A DNA stretch of 64,000 nucleotides from Paenibacillus sp. CAA11 (GTDB taxonomy: Bacteria > Bacillota > Bacilli > Paenibacillales > Paenibacillaceae). A program made the position numbers and the translations under genes. The notes beneath the pieces were generated by a model. It saw nothing but the letters and a program-made list of their open reading frames with translations, was not told the DNA's origin and made no database searches. Position 1 is the stretch's first letter. Every line of letters starts with the position of its first letter. The stretch covers positions 635,001-699,000 of the forward strand of contig NZ_CP028922.1 in the NCBI RefSeq assembly GCF_003060825.1, given 5' to 3'. Of the stretch, positions 36,630 through 46,287 are shown in pieces.

Positions 36630-36664
36630 TAAGATCACGGGGATATTCCTCTGTGGTCTTTTTT
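36630..36664 (+). terminator. Riboswitch-controlled terminator before the kdp genes
   Basis: AAGATCACGGGG pairs with CCTCTGTGGTCTT (several G-U pairs) across a short AT loop, then a run of T's to 36664. It is the likely expression platform of the c-di-AMP riboswitch. Confidence 0.8.
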
Positions 36665-36762
36665 GTTGTGCCATGAAATGGATGATTAGGATCTTGATGG
36701 CTCTGTCCTTACAGAGCGGACTATTTATTTGCAAGGTTTGCAAGGGAAGGAGCGCAACATAA

Positions 36763-36873
36763 ATGACGGATCTATATATGCTAGCCCTTCTTGCTATGGG
36801 CTTTGGCTTGATTGTCTTGTTCCTGTTCTGGTGCTCACGGGTCGTGGATGATAAAAGGGGGGCTAAGCGATGA
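36763..36873 (+). CDS. Small membrane protein preceding kdpF (36 aa)
   Basis: ATG 36763 follows GGGAAGGAG and encodes MTDLYMLALLAMGFGLIVLF, then LFWCSRVVDDKRGAKR. It has a single membrane helix with a basic cytoplasmic tail. Its TGA overlaps the kdpF ATG (ATGA at 36870-36873), so the two are translationally coupled. It is the first ORF behind the riboswitch. Similar tiny ORFs are seen before kdp genes elsewhere, but no function is established; a KdpFABC accessory subunit is a reasonable guess. Confidence 0.65.
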   Translation: MTDLYMLALLAMGFGLIVLFLFWCSRVVDDKRGAKR

Positions 36874-36947
36874 TTTTGATCCTAATCGTAACCCTGCTGC
36901 TGTTCATCTATCTGGTCTATGCTCTGATTCACCCTGAGAAATTCTAG
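36870..36947 (+). CDS. kdpF: K+-transporting ATPase subunit KdpF
   Basis: A 25-residue single-helix peptide, MILILIVTLLLFIYLVYALI then HPEKF. KdpF is a small stabilising subunit bound at the KdpA surface in the membrane. The 'LVYAL..PE.F' ending is the family signature. It overlaps the preceding small ORF by four bases and ends 31 bp before kdpA. Confidence 0.9.
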   Translation: MILILIVTLLLFIYLVYALIHPEKF

Positions 36948-36978
36948 GCAGGCTATGAAGAATTAGGAGGAACCTGAT

Positions 36979-38655
36979 ATGGGCATCGTGCAAATTGCAG
37001 TTGTCATTGTGATATTGATCCTGCTGGTTAAGCCGGTAGGTACTTATTTGTTCCATGTGTTCTCAAATGAGCCGAATAGGCTGGAGCGCTGGTTTGGTCC
37101 GGCAGAGCGCGGCATTTACAGACTGATTGGCCTTAAATCGACGAAGGGCATGTCTTGGAAAAAGTATGCGCTCAGCTTCCTGCTGACGAATCTTGTGCTT
37201 GTGATCTTCAGCTACTTGATTCTGAAGCTGCAGGGAGGACTGCCATTCAATCCCTCAGGCACGAAAGGCATGGAAGGAACGCTGAACTTCAATACGGTGA
37301 TCAGCTTCATGACCAACACCAATCTGCAGCATTACAGCGGGGAGACCGGGCTGACTTACTTCTCGCAGATGGCTGTTATTACTATGATGATGTTCACCTC
37401 TGCTGCCAGCGGTTTTGCCGTTGCGATTGCGTTTGTAAGGGGGATTACTGGCAGAGCCTCTGTAGGTAATTTTTTTCAGGATTTTGTCAAGGCGCATACG
37501 CGTGTGTTCATCCCGCTGGCGTTGATCGTCTGCCTGGCTCTTGTGGCCCTTCACGTCCCGCAGACTCTGAAGCCGGCAGCCGACGTGGTGACGCTTGAAG
37601 GAAGCCGGCAGGAAATCGCTATGGGGCCGGTTGCATCGCTGGAGGCGATTAAGCATCTGGGCACGAACGGGGGCGGATTTTTCGGGGCGAACTCGGCTCA
37701 CCCCTTCGAGAATCCGAGTCCGCTGACGAATGTGATTGAGATCTTGTCCATGTGGACGCTCCCGGCTGCATTGCCGTATACCTTTGGCCTGTTTGCCAAG
37801 AACAAGCGGCAGGGCTGGGTGATCTTCGGCGCCATGATGATCTTGTTCATCCTGCTGCTGTCCCTTAATTACTATGCGGAAAGCCGCGGAAATCCGGCAA
37901 TACAGGCCATGGGCATCGATGCTTCGCAAGGGAATATGGAAGGCAAGGAGGTGCGCTTCGGCATCCCTCAATCCTCGCTGTTTACGACGGTTACAACCGC
38001 AGCTACCACCGGCAGTGTGAACAATATGCATGATGCGCAGACGCCGCTTGGCAGTATTACACCGCTGGCCTTGATGATGCTGAACAATGTGTTTGGCGGC
38101 AAAGGGGTAGGACTGATCAACATGCTGATGTACGGCATTCTTGGCGTATTCCTCTGCGGTCTGATGGTAGGCAGAACGCCGGAGTTTCTCCGGAAGAAGA
38201 TTGAAGCCCGGGAGATGAAGCTGATTGCGATTGCGATTCTTATCCATCCGCTGATTATTCTGGCCCCGACCGCTGCGGCTTTTCTGACAAAGCTTGGCTA
38301 TGGAGCGGTCAGCAACCCGGGCTTTCACGGGTTATCCCAGGTGCTGTATGAATTTACTTCTTCGGCCGCCAATAACGGTTCCGGATTTGAGGGGCTGGCG
38401 GATAATACGCCGTTCTGGAACCTGGCGACCGGGGGCGTTATGCTGCTCGGCCGATACATTTCAATAGCGGCGATGCTGGCGGTAGCCGGTTCGCTGCTGC
38501 GCAAGAAGCCGGTTCCTGAGACGGTGGGGACGTTCAGAACGGATAGCCGGTTGTTTACCGGTATCTTGATCGGGACCGTGCTGATTATTGGGGCCCTTAC
38601 CTTCCTTCCGGTCATTGTGCTTGGACCGGTGGCCGAATATCTGACCCTGGGTTAG
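36979..38655 (+). CDS. kdpA: K+-transporting ATPase subunit KdpA
   Basis: The K+-binding, channel-like subunit of KdpFABC, in the cytoplasmic membrane. At 558 residues it has family length and about ten membrane segments. Selectivity-filter regions are visible, for example [19 protein letters not shown] at 228-246, [20 protein letters not shown] near the first repeat, and [13 protein letters not shown] near 455-467. The ATG follows AGGAGG. With kdpF, kdpB and kdpC it forms a complete high-affinity K+ pump operon controlled by the c-di-AMP riboswitch. Confidence 0.96.
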   Translation: MGIVQIAVVIVILILLVKPVGTYLFHVFSNEPNRLERWFGPAERGIYRLIGLKSTKGMSWKKYALSFLLTNLVLVIFSYLILKLQGGLPFNPSGTKGMEGTLNFNTVISFMTNTNLQHYSGETGLTYFSQMAVITMMMFTSAASGFAVAIAFVRGITGRASVGNFFQDFVKAHTRVFIPLALIVCLALVALHVPQTLKPAADVVTLEGSRQEIAMGPVASLEAIKHLGTNGGGFFGANSAHPFENPSPLTNVIEILSMWTLPAALPYTFGLFAKNKRQGWVIFGAMMILFILLLSLNYYAESRGNPAIQAMGIDASQGNMEGKEVRFGIPQSSLFTTVTTAATTGSVNNMHDAQTPLGSITPLALMMLNNVFGGKGVGLINMLMYGILGVFLCGLMVGRTPEFLRKKIEAREMKLIAIAILIHPLIILAPTAAAFLTKLGYGAVSNPGFHGLSQVLYEFTSSAANNGSGFEGLADNTPFWNLATGGVMLLGRYISIAAMLAVAGSLLRKKPVPETVGTFRTDSRLFTGILIGTVLIIGALTFLPVIVLGPVAEYLTLG

Positions 38656-38674
38656 AAGAGGAGAGAGTATAATC

Positions 38675-40708
38675 ATGAGTAAATTACAGAGAAAGAAGCT
38701 GCTGACCGGGCCAATGGTCCGGAATGCCGTCAAGGATAGCGTGGTCAAATTGAACCCGATCACCCTACTGAAGAATCCGGTAATGTTCGTGGTGGAAATC
38801 GGTACAGTGCTGGTTCTGGTGATGATTCTCTTCCCCGGATATTTCGGGGCCGCAGCTTCAAGAGGGTTCAATATTGCGGTGTTTCTGATTCTGCTGTTTA
38901 CCGTTCTGTTCGCGAACTTTGCGGAGGCGCTGGCAGAGGGCAGGGGGAAGGCGCAGGCCAATTCCCTAAAGCGGACCAAGCAGGATATCACGGCTAGGAA
39001 GGTGACGGGCACCGTTGTTAAGAAGGTATCCTCCTCGGAGCTGAGAAAAGGGGATGTGGTCATCGTCAGCCAAGGCGAACTGATCCCGGGAGACGGTGAA
39101 GTGATCGAAGGGCTGGCTTCTGTGGACGAATCCGCTATTACTGGGGAGTCAGCTCCGGTGATCAAGGAGGCTGGCGGTGATTTCAACTCGGTGACCGGGG
39201 GAACCCGGGTGGTCAGCGATGAGATCAAGGTGCGGATTACCAGTGATCCGGGAGAGTCTTTTCTGGACCGGATGATCTCGCTCGTCGAGGGTGCGGAGCG
39301 CCAGAAGACGCCGAATGAGATTGCGCTGAATACGCTTCTGATCAGCCTGACGCTGATTTTTCTCATCGTGGTGGTTACCCTGCGGCCTATCGCCGATTAT
39401 CTTCATGCCGATTTGGAAATTCCGGTGCTGATTGCGCTCTTGGTATGCTTGATTCCTACCACTATCGGTGGCCTGCTGTCTGCCATTGGGATTGCGGGTA
39501 TGGACCGGGTCACCCAGTTCAATGTGCTCGCCATGTCGGGCAAGGCTGTGGAGGCGGCTGGCGATATTAACACGATGATACTGGATAAGACCGGAACGAT
39601 CACCTTCGGCAACCGGATGGCCAGCGAGTTCATTCCGACAGCCGGAACGGCTGAAGAGGAGCTGACGAATTGGGCGGTGATCAGCTCCTTGAAGGATGAG
39701 ACGCCGGAAGGGCGCTCGGTGCTGGAGCTGGCCAAGGCGCTGGGACGACTCGATGAGAGCCTGCTGCAAACCGCCGGAGAATTCATCGAGTTTAAAGCCG
39801 AAACCCGCATGAGCGGCATGGATCTGCCGGACGGGCGCAAGGTCCGCAAAGGAGCCGTTGATGCTGTAAGACGCTGGGTTATGGACCAGCAAGGGGATGT
39901 GCCTGCCGATCTGGTAGCCATAGGAGAGCAGGTCTCCAGGCTTGGCGGAACCCCGCTGGCGGTGGCAGTGGATCATCGGGTTCTTGGAGTGATCTATCTC
40001 AAGGATACGGTGAAGCCCGGGATGAAGGAACGGTTTGAAGAGCTGCGACAGATGGGCATCAAGACGATTATGTGCACGGGGGATAACCCTCTGACAGCTG
40101 CGACGATCGCGAAGGAAGCCGGGGTGGATGACTATATTGCCGAGAGCACGCCCGAGGATAAAATTGCCGTGATCCGCCGGGAGCAGGAGGCAGGCAAGCT
40201 GGTGGCCATGACCGGGGATGGAACCAATGATGCCCCGGCACTGGCTCAGGCCGATGTAGGTCTCGCTATGAACAGCGGGACGACAGCGGCCAAGGAAGCG
40301 GCGAATATGGTGGATCTGGACTCCGATCCTTCCAAGATTATTGAGGTGGTCGCGATCGGTAAGCAGCTCTTGATGACGCGAGGAGCGCTTACCACATTCA
40401 GCATTTCAAATGATATTGCCAAATATTTCGCCATCATTCCTGCGATGTTCACGGTGGCCATCCCACAGATGGAGCGGCTGAATGTGATGCATCTCGGCTC
40501 GCCCAGCTCGGCCATTCTCTCAGCGCTGATCTTTAACGCGATCATTATTCCGCTGCTGATCCCGCTGGCCATGCGGGGAGTTAGCTACAAGCCGATGAGC
40601 TCCTCCAGGCTGCTTGCCCGCAATTTGCTGCTGTACGGGCTGGGAGGGGTTGTGGTTCCTTTCCTGGGAATCAAGCTGATTGATCTTCTGGTCAGCATCT
40701 GGATATAG
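38675..40708 (+). CDS. kdpB: K+-transporting ATPase subunit KdpB (P-type ATPase)
   Basis: The ATP-hydrolysing subunit that energises K+ uptake. The 677-residue protein shows P-type landmarks: actuator [13 protein letters not shown] (TGES), phosphorylation motif DKTGT with D304, nucleotide-binding KGA, hinge [17 protein letters not shown]. It has the family's typical size. The ATG at 38675 follows GAGGAGAGAG and lies 19 bp after kdpA. Confidence 0.97.
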   Translation: MSKLQRKKLLTGPMVRNAVKDSVVKLNPITLLKNPVMFVVEIGTVLVLVMILFPGYFGAAASRGFNIAVFLILLFTVLFANFAEALAEGRGKAQANSLKRTKQDITARKVTGTVVKKVSSSELRKGDVVIVSQGELIPGDGEVIEGLASVDESAITGESAPVIKEAGGDFNSVTGGTRVVSDEIKVRITSDPGESFLDRMISLVEGAERQKTPNEIALNTLLISLTLIFLIVVVTLRPIADYLHADLEIPVLIALLVCLIPTTIGGLLSAIGIAGMDRVTQFNVLAMSGKAVEAAGDINTMILDKTGTITFGNRMASEFIPTAGTAEEELTNWAVISSLKDETPEGRSVLELAKALGRLDESLLQTAGEFIEFKAETRMSGMDLPDGRKVRKGAVDAVRRWVMDQQGDVPADLVAIGEQVSRLGGTPLAVAVDHRVLGVIYLKDTVKPGMKERFEELRQMGIKTIMCTGDNPLTAATIAKEAGVDDYIAESTPEDKIAVIRREQEAGKLVAMTGDGTNDAPALAQADVGLAMNSGTTAAKEAANMVDLDSDPSKIIEVVAIGKQLLMTRGALTTFSISNDIAKYFAIIPAMFTVAIPQMERLNVMHLGSPSSAILSALIFNAIIIPLLIPLAMRGVSYKPMSSSRLLARNLLLYGLGGVVVPFLGIKLIDLLVSIWI

Positions 40709-40752
40709 CTTTTGGATACAGCCTCTGTAAGTTGAATTGATATAAGAGAGGA

Positions 40753-41391
40753 ATGATGAACATGTTTGCGGCACCATCTATTCAAGAAGACCATGAAGCC
40801 GCCGAATCCAAAAGAGGCTTCCTGTCCACCATTGTACGGCTTAGCTTCGTATTTGTTCTGATCTGCGGCATGGTATATCCTCTGGCGGCCACGGGCGTAG
40901 CCCAGCTTCTGATGCCCGGACGGGCGAATGGCAGCCTGATCGTGAATGCAGATGGTCAGGCGATCGGCTCGGAGCTCATCGGCCAGTCCTATACTGATCC
41001 GGGCCTGTTCCATGGCCGGGTCTCCAGCATTGACTATAATGCGGCAGCATCAGGTTCGAATAATTACGGGCCTTCGAATCCCGATATGCTGGGCCGTACA
41101 AGGAGCTTCATCGAGCAGTGGAGCAAAGATAATCCCGATGAGGACATAAGCAAGCTGCCGGTGGATCTGGCAACCAATTCGGGCTCGGGACTAGACCCGC
41201 ATATTACGCCGGCTGCGGCCGGGGTACAAATTTCCAGAGTCAGCCGCTACACCGGCATTCCGGTTAGTCAATTGAAGCAGCTGATCGCGCGCCATACGGA
41301 AGGCCCTGATCTGGGACTGTTTGGCGAGCGAAGAGTCAATGTACTAAAGCTGAACCTGGATGTGCTGAAGCTAAAGGCAGGGGAGCGCTAA
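40753..41391 (+). CDS. kdpC: K+-transporting ATPase subunit KdpC
   Basis: A 212-residue (or slightly shorter) subunit with one N-terminal membrane helix (near residues 23-45) and an extracytoplasmic domain. Motifs ELIGQSYTDPGLFHGRVSS and SGSGLDPHITPAAA are diagnostic. KdpC helps assemble KdpA with KdpB and raises ATP affinity. Three in-frame ATGs (40753, 40756, 40762) follow GAGAGG; 40762 has the best spacing, so the true start may be three codons in. The N-terminal polar tail of about 20 residues is longer than in E. coli. Confidence 0.95.
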   Translation: MMNMFAAPSIQEDHEAAESKRGFLSTIVRLSFVFVLICGMVYPLAATGVAQLLMPGRANGSLIVNADGQAIGSELIGQSYTDPGLFHGRVSSIDYNAAASGSNNYGPSNPDMLGRTRSFIEQWSKDNPDEDISKLPVDLATNSGSGLDPHITPAAAGVQISRVSRYTGIPVSQLKQLIARHTEGPDLGLFGERRVNVLKLNLDVLKLKAGER

Positions 41392-41411
41392 AGTAAAGGA
41401 GGGCAAAGAGA

Positions 41412-43751
41412 ATGGAGCCCTTTCGCCGGAAAACGCCGGAGGAAATCCTTGAGTCGATTTATGAGCTGAAGCGGGGCAGGCTGAAGGTCTATATCGGGCC
41501 GGTGAGCGGATCAGGGAAAACGTACCAAATGCTCCGGGAAGGGCAAGCGTTGCAAAAGCAGGGGGTGGACGTTGTGCTGTGCGCGGTGTCCACCAACCAG
41601 CGCTTGGATACGATCGATCAGCTTGCCAAGCTTGAGCGAATTCCCAGCCTTCACTGGTCCAGGAAGGGAGTCGAGGTCAAGGATCTCGACCTTTCAGCCA
41701 TTGTGCGGCGAAATCCCGAGGTTCTGCTCAGCGATGGGCTGGCCCACCGGAATCGTCCCGGGGCTGAGCATCCGGGGAGATTGGAGGATATCAAATATCT
41801 TCTCGATCAAGGCATCAGTGTCATTACTACAATTAATGTGTTTGAGCTTGAGGGGGCTGCTGATCTTGCCAGGGAGTTGACGGGGATTCATACGGACTAT
41901 CTTCTGCCCGCGGAAGCTCTAAGCCTCGCCGACGAGGTTTGTTTGGTGGATGTAACCCCCGAGAAAATCCTTGAGCGTTTTAACAGGGGCCGAATGGGCC
42001 GGCAACAGAGCTACCCGCCGCTCAGCAAAGAGAAGCTCGGTAAGCTCCGCGAAATAGCTCTCCGTCTGGTAGCAGAGGAAGTGGACGGTTCCTTGCAGAA
42101 GCACCGGGAGGCTGAAGGGGTAAAGGGGCAGGCAGGCATAGCAGAGAAAGTGCTGGTTGCGGCCCAGTATTACTGGAACGGGTCGATCCACATTCGCAGA
42201 GGGCAGCAGATCGCCAAACGTCTGAATGCCGAGCTGCTCATTTGCTCCTTCTGGAAGCGAGGCGTGAAGCCGAGCCGCGAAGCCGCAGCGTTTAAGCGAG
42301 CCATCTGGAAGCTTGCCGGTAAGCTGGGAACACCGATTAGGGAGATTTCCGTTCGGTCCCGGCGAGAGATCGCTGTGCAGCTTGCGAAGGTTGCGGGGGA
42401 CACCCAAGTAACCCGGATTGTCATGGGGCATTCCAAACAGACCCTTTGGCAGGATATCTGGAAGGGGTCCATTGTCAAAGCTCTGCTGAGGCATATCCGG
42501 TACACGGATGTGTTTCTGATAGCCGATCGGTCCGAAGCGGAGGGGGAGCGCTTGCTTCCAACCCGCAAAGCGGGTCCGGTACGGGAGCGAGGTTCCTTCA
42601 ACCGGCTGAGCCGTGAAGAGCTTCATCATAAAATAGAAGGTATCCGCAGGGGGACCTTCAAGGTGTATATTGGCTGTGCGCCGGGTGTAGGAAAAACCTA
42701 CAAGATGCTCCGCGAAGGGAATGAGCTGCTTGGCGAAGGAATCGACGTGGTGGTTGGCCTGCTTGAAACGCATGGCCGGCAGGAAACGCTCGAGCAGGTG
42801 GGGAGTCTTGCGCTGATTCCCAAGCGGTCCTTGGACTATCGCGGCAGAAGGCTTGAAGAGATGGATATTTCAGCCATTATCCAGCGGAATCCCGAGGTGG
42901 TGCTGGTGGACGAACTGGCGCATACCAACATGCCGGGAAGCAGGAACAGCAAGCGCTACATGGATATTATGGAGCTGCTTGAGGCAGGCATCTCGGTGAT
43001 TTCCACGATGAATGTTCAGCATCTAGAGAGCCTGAATGATGCGGTGGAACAAATTACGGGAATTCGGGTCAGAGAGACCGTACCCGACCGGATACTGCAC
43101 ATCGCTGACGAAGTCGAGCTCATAGATTTAACTCCCCACGCGCTCAGGCAGCGCATGAAGGAAGGGAAAATCTATGCAAGCTCCAAGGTAGAGCAGGCGC
43201 TCAGCAACTTTTTTCGGATGGGCAACTTGATCGCTTTACGTGAGCTTGCGCTAAGGGAACTCGCGGATGATGTGGACGAACGGCTGGAGGCGTGGGAACG
43301 GGACGGTTCCCTGAGGGGACCGTGGCGTCGCAGGGAGGTCATCTATGTGTGCGTCACCTTAAGTCCGGAGGCTGAACGCTTGATCCGCCGCGGTTTTCGG
43401 ATTGCTTACCGCCTCAAGGCGGTATGGTATGTCACCTATGTTATGGAGAAGCGGCGGATGGAGACGGCAGCTGGCCAGCGGCTGGAGGAGCTTCGGGCAC
43501 TGACGGAACGCCTGGGTGGATGCTTTAAATGCATTGAGAAGAAGAGGGGACAGCGTATCCCTGCTATTCTGCTGGAAAGGGCGAACAAGCTTGGGAGCAC
43601 TCAGATCATTCTGGGGCAGTCCGGCGCATCCTGGCTGCGGAATTTGCTGCGCGGTAATGTAACCGCCGAGATGCTGCGCCGTGCAAGGCATATGGACATT
43701 CTGATCGCCTCAAGCAGCGGGGGAGCAGTCAGCAACAAAAAAGGATCATAA
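41412..43751 (+). CDS. kdpD: Double KdpD N-terminal sensor protein lacking a histidine kinase domain
   Basis: A 779-residue soluble protein built of two tandem copies of the KdpD N-terminal module plus Usp-like domain. Copy 1 (about 1-380) has Walker A GPVSGSGKT at 29-37 but a decayed Walker B (LLSDGLAHRN, D108). Copy 2 (about 400-779) has Walker A GCAPGVGKT at 421-429 and an intact VLVDELAHTN (D500, E501). Each is followed by a Usp-type segment ending in a nucleotide-binding-like 'ILGQSGASWLRNLLRGN' or 'VMGHSKQTLWQDIWKG'. There are no membrane helices, no HisKA and no HATPase. Full-length KdpD is a membrane kinase; single-copy short forms are known. No kdpE is nearby. It is the last gene of the riboswitch-led kdp operon. 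Confidence 0.88.
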   Translation: MEPFRRKTPEEILESIYELKRGRLKVYIGPVSGSGKTYQMLREGQALQKQGVDVVLCAVSTNQRLDTIDQLAKLERIPSLHWSRKGVEVKDLDLSAIVRRNPEVLLSDGLAHRNRPGAEHPGRLEDIKYLLDQGISVITTINVFELEGAADLARELTGIHTDYLLPAEALSLADEVCLVDVTPEKILERFNRGRMGRQQSYPPLSKEKLGKLREIALRLVAEEVDGSLQKHREAEGVKGQAGIAEKVLVAAQYYWNGSIHIRRGQQIAKRLNAELLICSFWKRGVKPSREAAAFKRAIWKLAGKLGTPIREISVRSRREIAVQLAKVAGDTQVTRIVMGHSKQTLWQDIWKGSIVKALLRHIRYTDVFLIADRSEAEGERLLPTRKAGPVRERGSFNRLSREELHHKIEGIRRGTFKVYIGCAPGVGKTYKMLREGNELLGEGIDVVVGLLETHGRQETLEQVGSLALIPKRSLDYRGRRLEEMDISAIIQRNPEVVLVDELAHTNMPGSRNSKRYMDIMELLEAGISVISTMNVQHLESLNDAVEQITGIRVRETVPDRILHIADEVELIDLTPHALRQRMKEGKIYASSKVEQALSNFFRMGNLIALRELALRELADDVDERLEAWERDGSLRGPWRRREVIYVCVTLSPEAERLIRRGFRIAYRLKAVWYVTYVMEKRRMETAAGQRLEELRALTERLGGCFKCIEKKRGQRIPAILLERANKLGSTQIILGQSGASWLRNLLRGNVTAEMLRRARHMDILIASSSGGAVSNKKGS

Positions 43752-43780
43752 GCAGCCGTGAGCTGCTTATGATCCTTTTT
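43738..43780. terminator. Bidirectional terminator shared by the kdp operon and the TetR gene
   Basis: A perfect 19-bp inverted repeat with a 5-base loop: the left arm (starting AAAAAGGATCATAAG) contains the kdpD-like stop codon and the right arm contains the minus-strand TetR stop. A- and T-runs at the two ends give U-tracts in both directions. Confidence 0.92.
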
Positions 43781-44438
43781 CTGCTGCCATGCCGTTCATG
43801 ATCAGCCGGATGGTCTGCTCGATCTCCTGCTCCTCATCCCAAGGCTTCTCAGGCATGAGCAGCAAGTGGACGATGAACAGCCCGAGGACGGAGGAGGCGG
43901 TAAAGCGCACCGCCGTTAGCGTGGGAACGGGGATAAGCTCCCCTTTTTCCTGAAAATGTGTAATGATCTCCTGCATCCGTCCCAGCACCTTGCTGCCCAC
44001 GTTCTCAATAAATTGCTCGCGAAGTACGGGCTGAAAAGGGATTTCCTGCAGCAAAATCTTGATGATCTTCAGGTGCTTGCGCGCAAATTGCAGCCGGTTA
44101 TGCAGCACCGCGCGAAGAAACTCCTCGAAGGTAGGATAGTCCTTCATGAGCACCTCATTGAAGTTATTCAGGATAAAGGGTCCGACCAGCTTGCTCATTA
44201 AAGGAAAGGTAATGGATAAGAGCAAGTCCTTCTTGGTCTTGTAATGCCGAAAAATGGTCCCTTCTGCAACTCCTGCCTTCTGGGCAATCTCGCTGGTGGA
44301 TGCAGCGGAATAGCCTTTCTCGGAGAACACCTCGACGGCAGCCTCGATAATCTTCAGCTGCTTCGCGGTCATTTTGTGCTCCTCATCCATATTGAGCAGC
44401 TCTTGAAGCCATTCTTCTACCGGCTCATGCTGGGCCAT
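43767..44438 (-). CDS. TetR-family transcriptional regulator
   Basis: A 223-residue repressor. The helix-turn-helix spans about residues 24-70 (IIEAAVEVFSEKGYSAAS, then IAQKAGVAEGTIFRHYKTKK). The N-terminal extension of about 20 residues (MAQHEPVEEWLQELL) is unusual for the family. The start at 44438 has GGGAGG at good spacing. It lies 65 bp after the ABC permease gene on the same strand, so it is probably the last gene of the operon it controls; a palindrome at 46288-46301 is a candidate operator. Confidence 0.88.
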   Translation of the reverse strand: MAQHEPVEEWLQELLNMDEEHKMTAKQLKIIEAAVEVFSEKGYSAASTSEIAQKAGVAEGTIFRHYKTKKDLLLSITFPLMSKLVGPFILNNFNEVLMKDYPTFEEFLRAVLHNRLQFARKHLKIIKILLQEIPFQPVLREQFIENVGSKVLGRMQEIITHFQEKGELIPVPTLTAVRFTASSVLGLFIVHLLLMPEKPWDEEQEIEQTIRLIMNGMAAEKGS

Positions 44439-44502
44439 GATTTAAGTCCTCCCGTGATCAAGCATCTACTGGGATCATTTTATCACAGAGGGAGACGGGG
44501 GG

Positions 44503-45531
44503 TTAAATTTTGCGGTATTTTTTGAGTGCAAGAATGTTAAGAATCATGAATACCAGGGAGAAAGCGAGCAGGATATATACATCCCCTGCAATGGCGCTCC
44601 AGCCTTTTCCGCGCAGCATCACATCGCTCATCCCTTGGGCCCCGTAAGGCAAAGGCATGATTTTGCCAAGCGCCCTCAGCCAGCCGGGGAGGGTCTCCAG
44701 CGGAAACAGTCCGGACAGGAACAGCTGGGGCACGATGATAATCGGAATGAACTGAATCATTTGGAGCTCGTTATCCGCATAGGCCGACAATAAGGTTCCT
44801 AGGGTCAAGGCGGTCAAAGACATCAGCAGGGTAAGCAGGAGTACAAGCCAGAAGGCCCCTTCCATCATGATGCCGAGCACCTGGATGCTGTACCAGGAGA
44901 TCAGCAGGGCTTGAACGATGGTGAAGATGCCGAAGCCGGCAACATAACCCATGACGATTTCCCATCGGCGCAGAGGGGTAGACAACAGGCGTTCCAGCGT
45001 ACCGCTTGTTCTTTCCCGAAGGAAGGCGACTCCGGCCACGAGAAAGACGAAGAAGAAGACGAAGAAGCCAATCAGAATCGGTCCGAATTGATCGAGGCTG
45101 GTCATATCGGCCGACCCGTGCAGATAGGTAATCTCCGGCTCAGCCGCTGCTGTTGGATGCAGGGTGGACATCATTTTTTGCAGGAGCTGAAGCACGGCCC
45201 GGTTCACAGATCCCTCGCTGCCTTCAAGCTTCACGAAGAGAGAGCGGTCGCTCTTCATAGAAATCACAGCGTCGATCTCGCGGTTCTCCAGTGCGGCCTC
45301 GGCCTGCTCAAGATTAGGATACGTGGTGAGTGAAGCACTCTCTTCTTGGATTACACTGCTAAGCCCATTCAGTTCGCCTATCGTGCCTAGATGAGGATGA
45401 TAGGCTTTACCGCCAAACACGAGGCTCATTAAGGTGAGTACAAACAGGGGGGCAATCAGCATGAGTGCCAGAGTTCGCTTGTCTCTCAGAAACTGTCTTA
45501 AGATGCGCAGCACCAGGGCCATGATCTTCAT
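44503..45531 (-). CDS. ABC-2 type permease (YhgE/YhfE-like exporter)
   Basis: A 342-residue membrane protein: N-terminal helix (FLRDKRTLALMLIAPLFVL), an extracytoplasmic domain of about 130 residues, then five membrane segments with the conserved FLRERTSGTLERLLSTPLRRWE coupling region (core: ERTSGTLERLL). This is the ABC-2 architecture of multidrug or lantibiotic-type exporters. Its ATG overlaps the ATPase stop (ATGA), so translation is coupled. The substrate is unknown. Confidence 0.87.
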   Translation of the reverse strand: MKIMALVLRILRQFLRDKRTLALMLIAPLFVLTLMSLVFGGKAYHPHLGTIGELNGLSSVIQEESASLTTYPNLEQAEAALENREIDAVISMKSDRSLFVKLEGSEGSVNRAVLQLLQKMMSTLHPTAAAEPEITYLHGSADMTSLDQFGPILIGFFVFFFVFLVAGVAFLRERTSGTLERLLSTPLRRWEIVMGYVAGFGIFTIVQALLISWYSIQVLGIMMEGAFWLVLLLTLLMSLTALTLGTLLSAYADNELQMIQFIPIIIVPQLFLSGLFPLETLPGWLRALGKIMPLPYGAQGMSDVMLRGKGWSAIAGDVYILLAFSLVFMILNILALKKYRKI

Positions 45532-46259
45532 GAACGGTCACCTCCATAAAATAGAAAGGCTTCTTCCATCGTAGAGGAGCCGGTTTGATTCATTAGATCA
45601 GCAGGCGTCCCGACAGCCAGCAAGCGTCCATCGCGGATCATGCCCAGCTGATCACATTTCTCGGCTTCATCCATGACATGGGTGGTCAGCAGAATGGAAG
45701 TGCCCTGTGTATTAAGCTCCTTCAAATTGCGCCAGATGGATTGCCGCAGCAAGGGGTCTATGCCTACCGTTGGTTCGTCCAGAACCAGCAGGGGCGGTTC
45801 ATGAAGCAGCGCTACCGCCAGGGATAGCCGGCGCTTCATTCCTCCCGAGAAGGCAGCAACCTTCTTATGAAGGTGCTCTTCCAGTGCGACAATCTCCATC
45901 ACTTCTTGAATTCTCTGTTTGCGCTTGTGGCCTCTTAGTCCATATAATGCTGCAAAAAACTCCAGGTTTTCCTTGGCACTAAGCTCCATGTACATGGCAT
46001 CAGACTGGGCCATATAGCCGATTTGCCTTAGAACGGGCAGGCTGGGAACCGTCATGCCGAGCACTTGAACAGAGCCGGAGGTGGCTTGATCGATGCCGGT
46101 AAGAATCTTGACCAGCGTTGTTTTTCCCGAACCCGAAGGGCCAAGCAGACCGAACGTTTGGGCGGAGGGCACCTGAAGCGATATGTCTTGAAGCACGGTC
46201 TTGGCTCCAAACTTCTTGCTGATCTGCGCTGCATGGATCACAGGAGAGTTGTTGGACAT
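45528..46259 (-). CDS. ABC transporter ATP-binding protein
   Basis: A 243-residue ATPase: Walker A GPSGSGKTT, signature FSGGMKRRLSLA, Walker B LLVLDEPTVGIDP and H-loop TTHVMDE. The frame is open to 46394, but ATG 46259 (MSNNSPVIHAA) has AAAGGAAA just upstream and lies correctly behind the promoter at 46314-46342. It is the first gene of the exporter operon ATPase-permease-TetR. Confidence 0.9.
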   Translation of the reverse strand: MSNNSPVIHAAQISKKFGAKTVLQDISLQVPSAQTFGLLGPSGSGKTTLVKILTGIDQATSGSVQVLGMTVPSLPVLRQIGYMAQSDAMYMELSAKENLEFFAALYGLRGHKRKQRIQEVMEIVALEEHLHKKVAAFSGGMKRRLSLAVALLHEPPLLVLDEPTVGIDPLLRQSIWRNLKELNTQGTSILLTTHVMDEAEKCDQLGMIRDGRLLAVGTPADLMNQTGSSTMEEAFLFYGGDRS

Positions 46260-46287
46260 AAGATCAATTTCCTTTCTATACAAAATG

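Noticed and set aside
37255..38328. A 357-residue minus-strand frame opposite kdpA
   Set aside because: Very basic, low-complexity translation opposite an unmistakable kdpA; an antisense shadow.
41412..43751. SxS-type c-di-AMP-binding motif in the Usp halves of the KdpD-like protein
   Set aside because: Neither Usp segment shows the full motif as I recall it from S. aureus KdpD; the link to c-di-AMP at the protein level stays a hypothesis.
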